This document shows, piece after piece, positions 57,838 to 64,000 of a stretch of DNA of 64,000 nucleotides. The notes below the pieces were generated by a model, which was given only the letters and a program-made list of their open reading frames with translations, did not search any database and was not told the origin of the DNA. Positions within the stretch are counted from its first letter, which is position 1. The number at the start of each line of letters is the position of its first letter. The position numbers and the translations under genes were made by a program. The DNA comes from Mucidula mucida (Eukaryota > Basidiomycota > Agaricomycetes > Agaricales > Physalacriaceae). The stretch is from contig JADNYV010000088.1 of the NCBI GenBank assembly GCA_015501055.1, positions 81,160-145,159 on the forward strand, given 5' to 3'.

Positions 57838-60800
57838 ACGCAGTCCTGCCGGAGCAGTCATCAAGGAAAGGGTCGTCAGATGCAGAATCTATTTACAGTA
57901 CGGGTACTGAAACATCTAAAATATCATCGACGACTTTACCACCAAAACCTGCGAAAGAAAGATTTGAGCCAAATACGCCCGAGTGGATCGCACAACGGCT
58001 AAGAGAGGATGACGTGTCGAGAGCAGTGGGAATTTTGAGAGCATGGATGCCGGAGCGGAGAGAGAGAGAAGCGACGGAGGAGAAGGTGATGGCGATCAGA
58101 GCATTGACAAAGGAAGCTGCGGTGGAAGTTGTGACGGAGTTGAAAAAGTCGAGGAAGTACATCCAGGGAACAAAGGGGCAGGACATGAAACTCCGAGTAA
58201 CCATAGAGAGCGTACACACAGGCTCTGAATGGGAAACGAGTGCCCTTCTTGACAGTGGAGCAACGGGTTCTTGTGTCAATAAAGAATTCGTCGAGAAGAA
58301 GGGACTCCCGATCAAGGAGTTACCGGTCAAGCTCCCTGTCTACAATGCGGATGGAACCCTAAACGAGGGAGGAGCAATCGAAGGTTTTGTGGAGGTCCGG
58401 ATGAAGATCGGCGATCATGCAGAAAAGATCAAGTTGGCCGTCACCAATCTTGGCAAAACAAGCATCTTTTTGGGGCTAGATTGGTTACGATATCACAACC
58501 CCACGATCAACTGGACGGAATCCACGTTGACTTTTGATCGATGCCCAGACTGTTGCGGCTACCTACCCGAGTATAACTCGCCGGAAGATGAAGGAGAAGA
58601 CGTAGAAGAGAAGTTGGAAGAGGGAGAGCGTTTGTTCTGGATGGACTGGGACAACTATTGCAAAAGCGGTGAAAAGCTGAGATCACAACAGCCTTTATCT
58701 GCTGCTGCACCTTACATTGAGGAATTCTCCGATGTATTTAGCAAGGCGGACTTTGACAAGTTACCGGAGCGAAGACCCTGGGATCACGCGATAGAACTTA
58801 CGCCTGGTTCCAAACCGGTTGACTGTAAGGTTTATCCCCTTAGCCATCCGAGCAGAAGGCGTTAGACAGTTCCTGGAAGAAAACATACGGACGGGACATA
58901 TACGGCCGTCAATTTCACCTATGGCGTCACCCTTCTTCTTTGTCAAAAAGAAGGACGGAAGCCTTCGGCCAGTGCAGGATTATCGGAAGTTGAACGACAT
59001 GACAATCAAGAACCGATACCCCTTGCCGTTGATTCAGGAGCTTATCGACAAGTTGAAGGGAGCAAAGGTTTTCACAAAGATGGATGTCCGATGGGGTTAC
59101 AATAACATCCGGATCAAAGAAGGTGATGAGTGGAAAGCGGCGTTTAGAACAAACCGGGGGCTGTTCGAACCCTCAGTCATGTTCTTCGGACTTACAAACT
59201 GCCGGCAACGTTCCAATCGTTCATGAATCACATTCTGAAGGAGTTGATCGATGAAGGACATGTTATAGTTTACCTAGATGACATACTTATTTTTACGAAC
59301 ACTTTCGAGGAGCATAGGCAGATTGTATGAAGGGTATTAGAAATATTACGAGTAAATAAGCTGAATTTAAAACCCGAGAAATGTAGTTTTGAAGCACATA
59401 CTGTAGACTACTTAGGAGTTATTGTTGGAGGAGGAGAAGTGAAGATGGATCCGGCAAAAGTGGCCGTAGTGAAGGAATGGAAGGAGCCGACGAAGAAGAA
59501 GGAAGTACAGTCATTTCTGGGCTTCTGCAACTTCTACCGACGTTTCATCCGGGGATTTGCGGGAGTAGCGAAGCCATTGACATTGCTAACCGGGAAGGGC
59601 GAGTGGGTTTGGGGCATGGAGCAGCACGAGGCGTTTGAGGAGTTGAAGCGGAGGATGACGGAAGAACCCGTTCTGATCGTACCACACGACGACGGCAAGT
59701 TTCGAGTCGAGGCAGACTCCTCAACTATGCGAACGGGGCGGTTCTTTCCCAGTTGGTTGACGGAAAATGGAGACCAGTAGCCTTTCGGTCTCGCGCGCTG
59801 AACGAAGTAGAGCGCAATTATGAGATCTACGACAAAGAGATGATGGCTATTATGGACTCGATTGACGACTGGAGACAATATCTCCTTGGAGCAAAGGAAA
59901 CGGTGGAGGTGTTTACCGATCATCAAAACCTCCAGTACTTCCGGAAGCCACAGAAGTTGAATCGAGACAGGCGAGATGGGTTACGGAGTTAGCGGAGTAT
60001 GACATACAGATGATTCACAAGCCGGGCAAGACGATGGGGAAAGCTGATGCCTTGTCAAGGATGACAGGCCTTGAGAAGGGGGAAAAAGATAACGAAAACA
60101 TTGTTTTGCTCAAGCCGGAGTTTTTTATATCACAAATTCAATTTTCTTTACATACAGTAGCTACACCGGAGGACGAATTACTTAACAAAATCAAACAAAG
60201 AAAAGGAAACAAGGACAGATACATACAAAAAGCATTAGAAAACAAAGAAAAAGGATGGGAAGAGAAGGAAAATGGACTTATTATGTGGAAAGATCGTATT
60301 TACATACCAAAGGACAAGGAATTGCGGGGAAGAGTTATTGGAATGCATCATGATGCACAGCTTGCAGGGCATCCGGGACGGTACAAGACTCTCGAGTTGA
60401 TCACACGCACCTATTGGTGGCCAGGAATTAGCCGAGACGTCCGCGAATACATGGAAGGGTGTCAAAAATGCCAAGTTACAAAGTCACATCGCACAAAACC
60501 GGCTGCACCCCTCCATCCTATAGACGTACCAAGCGAACCATGGGAGAAAGTTGGGACGGACATGATCGGCGAGTTGCCGGAGTCGGGAGGATACAATGCG
60601 ATTAGCACGTTCGTGGACCATTTCACAAAGCGGTTACGCATTATACCAACACACACCACCCTGACGTCAGAAGGCATGGCTGTATTTACCGCAATCGAAT
60701 CTTCCCCATACATGGATTGCCGCAACAGATGATACACGATCGAGGTCCGCAATACCACTCGCGTTTCATGAAGGAGTTATACCGGCTGTTGGGCATTGAA

Positions 60801-61756
60801 GGGAACTTCACGACGGCGTACCATCCACAGGCAAATGGGCAAACAGAACGGTTGAACCAAGAGATAGAACATTTCTTACGGTTATTCGTCAATTACCATC
60901 AGAACGACTGGCATGAATGGTTACCTTCTGCCGAATTCGTCTACAACGATCGGGTACACTCAGCAACCAAGGTTACTCCGTTCTTTGCAGACATGGGCAG
61001 ACACCCCTACAAAGGCACCGCTCCAAAACGGCATCGAGAAACGAGACTGCGCAGGAGTTTGCCGACGGCATGAGGAAAACATGGGACGAAGTAGGGTCGG
61101 CATTGAAGATGGCAAAAGAGGACATGAAACGGTTTTATGACAGGAAGCGGACAGACGCAGTAGAGTACAAGGAGGGCGACAAAGTATGGCTGGAAGGGAC
61201 AAATCTCAGCACGGACCGACCAATGAAGAAGCTTGATGACAAACACTTCGGGCCGTTCAAAGTATCAAGAAAGTCGGGACGAGCTCTTACAAGCTCCAGA
61301 TTCCTCACACGTGGAAAAGCATTCATCCCGTGTTCAATGAGGCCCTGTTGACGCCTTACCACGAGCCGCAATTTCCGACGCAACCCCGAGACACGCGTCC
61401 ACCACCTGTGCTGGAAGGAGCCGAACCGGAATGGGAGGTTGAGAAAGTGGTTAATTCCCGAAGTACCGCGGGGGTTTTCAATACAAGGTTCACTGGAAGG
61501 GTTATGGCACACACAACAGACATGGGAACCGGCATGCAATCTCAAAAATGCCGACGAAGCTATCAGTGATTTCCACCAACAATATCCAAACAAGCCGAAG
61601 CCACCCGCGCTTGCTCGCATTGAAGTCCCCATGTCGCAATTTCCATCACATTTATTCCGACCCATGCCACTGCCTGACACCGAACCCCTTGACGTCACAC
61701 TACCCTCTGCGGCCCTCATGGAGCGACTCTGGCGCAGAATGGAACTTGCGCCTTAA
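57820..61756 (+). pseudogene. Chromovirus B pol (protease, RT, RNase H, integrase, chromodomain), decayed
   Basis: Protease ALLDSGATGSCVNKEF (about 58,240). RT starts [20 protein letters not shown], with catalytic VYLDDILIF (about 59,268-59,290). RNase H EVERNYEIYDKEMMAI and VEVFTDHQNLQYF. Integrase HHCC (HHDAQLAGHPGRY...GCQKCQ), GTDMIGELPE, IHDRGPQYHSRFM, ANGQTERLNQEIE. Chromodomain remnant (EWEVEKVVNSR...QQTWEPACNL) before the stop at 61,756. Lesions: frame slips near 58,845-58,875, 59,210, 59,735, 59,970, 60,690, 61,040 and 61,440-61,510, plus an in-frame TGA at 59,328-59,330. All domain order and most motifs are still readable. Confidence 0.88.
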
Positions 61757-61767
61757 GGAGGGGGTGA

Positions 61768-62292
61768 TGTTATGAATCGCCATATTTTCACATTTTCAAT
61801 CTTATCATATCTTATCGGGGGGCTTGTCTTATCAACCAACGGACTGTTTCATCATCTGTTTCGTCACCAATCATACTCCTTTTCATTACCGAAGCCGTAC
61901 TCATGTCGGACACACACCCAACACATGGATGACATCATACATGCCGATACCTCATGGACTCCCTATTGTATACACACCACCGACACTCGTAGCACACATG
62001 GTCGTTTCAGTATTATTACTTACATGCAGTTACCACTCGTATTTAATGGTTTCACGGACTAGTAGCATACAACACTGGGTCAAGGGCGTGGAGCATCCCT
62101 AGTGGAAACGGTATGGACAAGGAGTCCCAAACACAGACTTACTAGTATATAAGCAGTAGTGTAGTATCATTGTACTTTAGTTCCGATCTCGTTTATACAC
62201 CTGGCCTAGCCTAGTCTTACGAACGCGAACTTTCTTCCTTAGTTCTTGCTGTGGTACCTGGTTGAGTCTCGTGGCTTAGTCAGTCGCTAACA
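61768..62292 (+). repeat. Chromovirus B, 3' LTR
   Basis: 525 bp. Compared with the 5' LTR it has TG or CA at several places where the 5' LTR has CG. Directly followed by internal sequence of a second family B copy. Confidence 0.92.
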
Positions 62293-63655
62293 CCTTCAGT
62301 ACTTCCGAAAGCCACAGAAGCTGAATTGGAGGCAGGCAAGATGGGTTACGGAGTTGGCGGAGTATGACATACAGATGATTCACAAGCCGGGCAAGACATG
62401 GGAAAAAGCTGATGCCTTGTCAAGGATGACAGGCCTTGAGAAGGGGGAAAAAGATAATGAAAACATTGTTTTGCTAAAACCGGGAGTTTTTTATATCACA
62501 AATTCATTTTCTTTACATACAGTAGCTACACCGGAGGACAAATTACTTAACAAAATCAAACCAAAGAAAAGGAAACAAGGACAGATACATACAAAAAGCA
62601 TTAGAAAACAAAGAAAAAGGATGGGAAGAGAAGGAAAATGGACTTATTATGTGGAAGGATTGTATTTACATACCAAAGGACAAAGGAATTGCGGGGAAAA
62701 AGTTATTGGAATGCATCATGATGCACAGCTTGCAGGGCATCCGGACGGTACAAAACCTTGAGTTGAATCACACGCACCTATTGATGGCCAGGAATCAGCC
62801 GAGACGTCCGCGAATACGTGGAAGGGTGTCAAAAATGCCAGGTTACAAAGTCACATCGCACGAAGCTAGCTGCACCTCTTTACTCTATTAATGTGCCAAG
62901 CGAGCCATGGGAGGTAGTAGGGACGGACATGATTGGAGAGCTGCCGGAATCGGGAGGATACAACGGATCAGCACGTTTGTGAACCATTTCACAAAGCGAT
63001 TACGCATCATACCGACACACACCACTCTGACGTCAGAAGGCATGGCTCGTATTTACCGCGATCAAATTTTCCCTTACATGGATTGCCGCAACAGATGATA
63101 CACGATTGAGGTCCGCAATACCACTCGCGTTTCATGAAGAGTTATAACTGGCTGTTGGGCATTGAAGGGAACTTCATGACGGCGTACCCTAATCCACAAG
63201 GCAAATGGGCAAACAGAACGGTTGAACCAAGAGATAGAAATTTCTTACGGTTATTTGTCAATTACCACCAGAAACGACTGGCATGATGGTTACCCTCTGC
63301 CGAACTTGTGTACAATGATCGGGTACACTCGGCAACCAAAGTCACTCCGTTCTTTGCAGACATGGGCGACACCCCTACAAAGGCACCGCTCCAAAAACGG
63401 CATCGAGAAACAAGACTGCGCAGGAGTTTGCCGACGGCATGAGGAAAACATGGGAACAAGTGGGGTCGGCATTGAAGATGGCAAAGGAGGACATGAAACG
63501 GTTTATTATGACAGGAAGCGGACAGAGGCAGTAAAGAGTACAAGAAGGGCGACAAAGTATGGCTGGAAGGGACGAATCTCAGCACGGATCGACCAATGAA
63601 GAAGCTTGATGACAAATGCCTTCGGGCCGTTCAAAGTGATCAAGAAAGTTGGGAC
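62293..63655 (+). pseudogene. Second chromovirus B fragment (RNase H end to integrase end)
   Basis: Starts abruptly at CTTCAGTACTTCCG, matching 59,931 onward of the full copy, and follows it to about 61,272. It keeps the frame that the full copy lost at 59,970 (LNWRQARWVTELAEYDIQ), but has many other one- and two-base indels (for example near 62,400, 62,490, 62,730, 62,965, 63,185 and 63,370). Readable motifs include GCQKC-like text and VNHFTKRLRIIPTH. It is more degraded than its neighbour and ends where the hAT derivative begins. Confidence 0.85.
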
Positions 63656-64000
63656 TAGAGATGGACACGAGTCCATACTCCGAGTATAATTCGGACTCAT
63701 CGTATGAGTAACTCTTACCTCAAACCCAAATACTCAAGACCGAGTCTTCACTCGAGACTCTACTCGATATCTACTCTACTCGAGAGTACTTCATGAGTCT
63801 CGAGTATTTCGAGTACTCGAGTACGATCCGAGTATACTCGAGTATACTCACGTATCAGCACTCACGGGGTTCATTTTGTTCAAAAAATATATATTAGGAG
63901 CTGATACTCACGAATACTCACGAATATAAGAATACTCATGAGTATTCACGAATATTTATGAGTATGAGTCTATCGAGTATTCGTGGCCAAACTGAAACTC
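63656..64000 (-). mobile_element. Internally deleted hAT derivative, cut by the window edge
   Basis: Begins TAGAGATGGACACGAGTCC, the same end as position 38,678 of the full hAT element read on the minus strand, and follows that right arm for about 205 nt to TATCAGCA (63,860). It then jumps to the left arm (CTCACGGGGTTCATTTTG, equal to the minus strand from about 36,440) and continues toward 36,290. About 2.03 kb of internal sequence is missing, so a complete copy would be about 470 bp. It sits in the second chromovirus B fragment. The expected 8-bp target duplication is GTTGGGAC (63,648-63,655); its partner lies outside the window. Confidence 0.88.

Larger units (their letters stand above)
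55783..62292 (+). mobile_element. Chromovirus B: Ty3/gypsy LTR retrotransposon
   Basis: LTRs at 55,783-56,311 (529 bp) and 61,768-62,292 (525 bp), both TGTTA...TAACA. Internal region 56,312-61,767 with gag, pol and chromodomain in the usual order and a purine tract (AAGGAGGGGGTGA) directly before the 3' LTR. The LTRs differ at many positions, so the copy is older than chromovirus A. The two flanks (CTACC before, CCTTC after) are not a duplication, and the right flank is a second piece of the same element family. The right border therefore arose by recombination or nested insertion rather than simple integration. Confidence 0.93.

Overview
This is nuclear DNA of a filamentous basidiomycete, most likely an agaricomycete. 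Genes are dense and split by many short (about 45-60 nt) GT-AG introns. The families are typical of mushrooms: class 3 lipase, F-box-like/LRR protein, MYND finger protein, DUF7918 protein, a basidiomycete-type OTT_1508-like deaminase and NACHT-type NLR-like proteins. The mobile DNA is chromodomain Ty3/gypsy elements and hAT transposons. All exon structures were read by eye, so splice sites are proposals.

Layout. 1-2.4 kb: 3' part missing of a coiled-coil gene (minus). 3.6-5.9 kb: class 3 lipase (minus). 6.8-12.2 kb: a small orphan gene family (a degenerate copy at 6.9 kb, a fuller copy at 10.6 kb, a possible 3' exon at 12.0 kb) around a C2H2-like zinc-finger gene (minus). 12.3-14.2 kb: F-box/LRR gene (minus). 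14.7-17.0 kb: MFS transporter. 17.6-28.2 kb: an immunity-like block with a truncated NLR-like paralogue that has lost its Walker motifs, a putative nucleic-acid deaminase, a solo LTR, and a full-length P-loop/ankyrin NLR-like gene with one apparent frameshift. 30.0-32.6 kb: amino-acid permease. 32.6-34.9 kb: a decaying MYND-finger gene.

34.9-43.3 kb holds a chromovirus-type LTR retrotransposon (minus, 5-bp target duplication) inserted exactly at the MYND gene's stop codon. It is itself interrupted by a 2.5 kb hAT element (8-bp target duplication). 43.5-53.8 kb is a metabolic cluster: two epoxide-hydrolase-like genes, an AIF/FSP1-like FAD oxidoreductase, two short-chain dehydrogenases and a metallo-beta-lactamase-fold gene. 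About half of these carry inactivating lesions. 54.0-55.5 kb: a DUF7918 gene (minus). 55.8-62.3 kb: a second chromovirus family with 525-529 bp LTRs. A tandem, more decayed piece of the same family follows (62.3-63.66 kb), interrupted at the right edge by an internally deleted relative of the hAT element.

How it fits together: the two NLR-like genes flanking a deaminase are the most interesting candidate system (sensor or regulator plus nucleic-acid-modifying effector). The 43-54 kb block looks like a lactone/epoxide/alcohol catabolic or secondary-metabolism cluster in decay. No tRNA, rRNA or CRISPR array was found. One degenerate tRNA-like (A-box/B-box) segment lies inside the hAT element.
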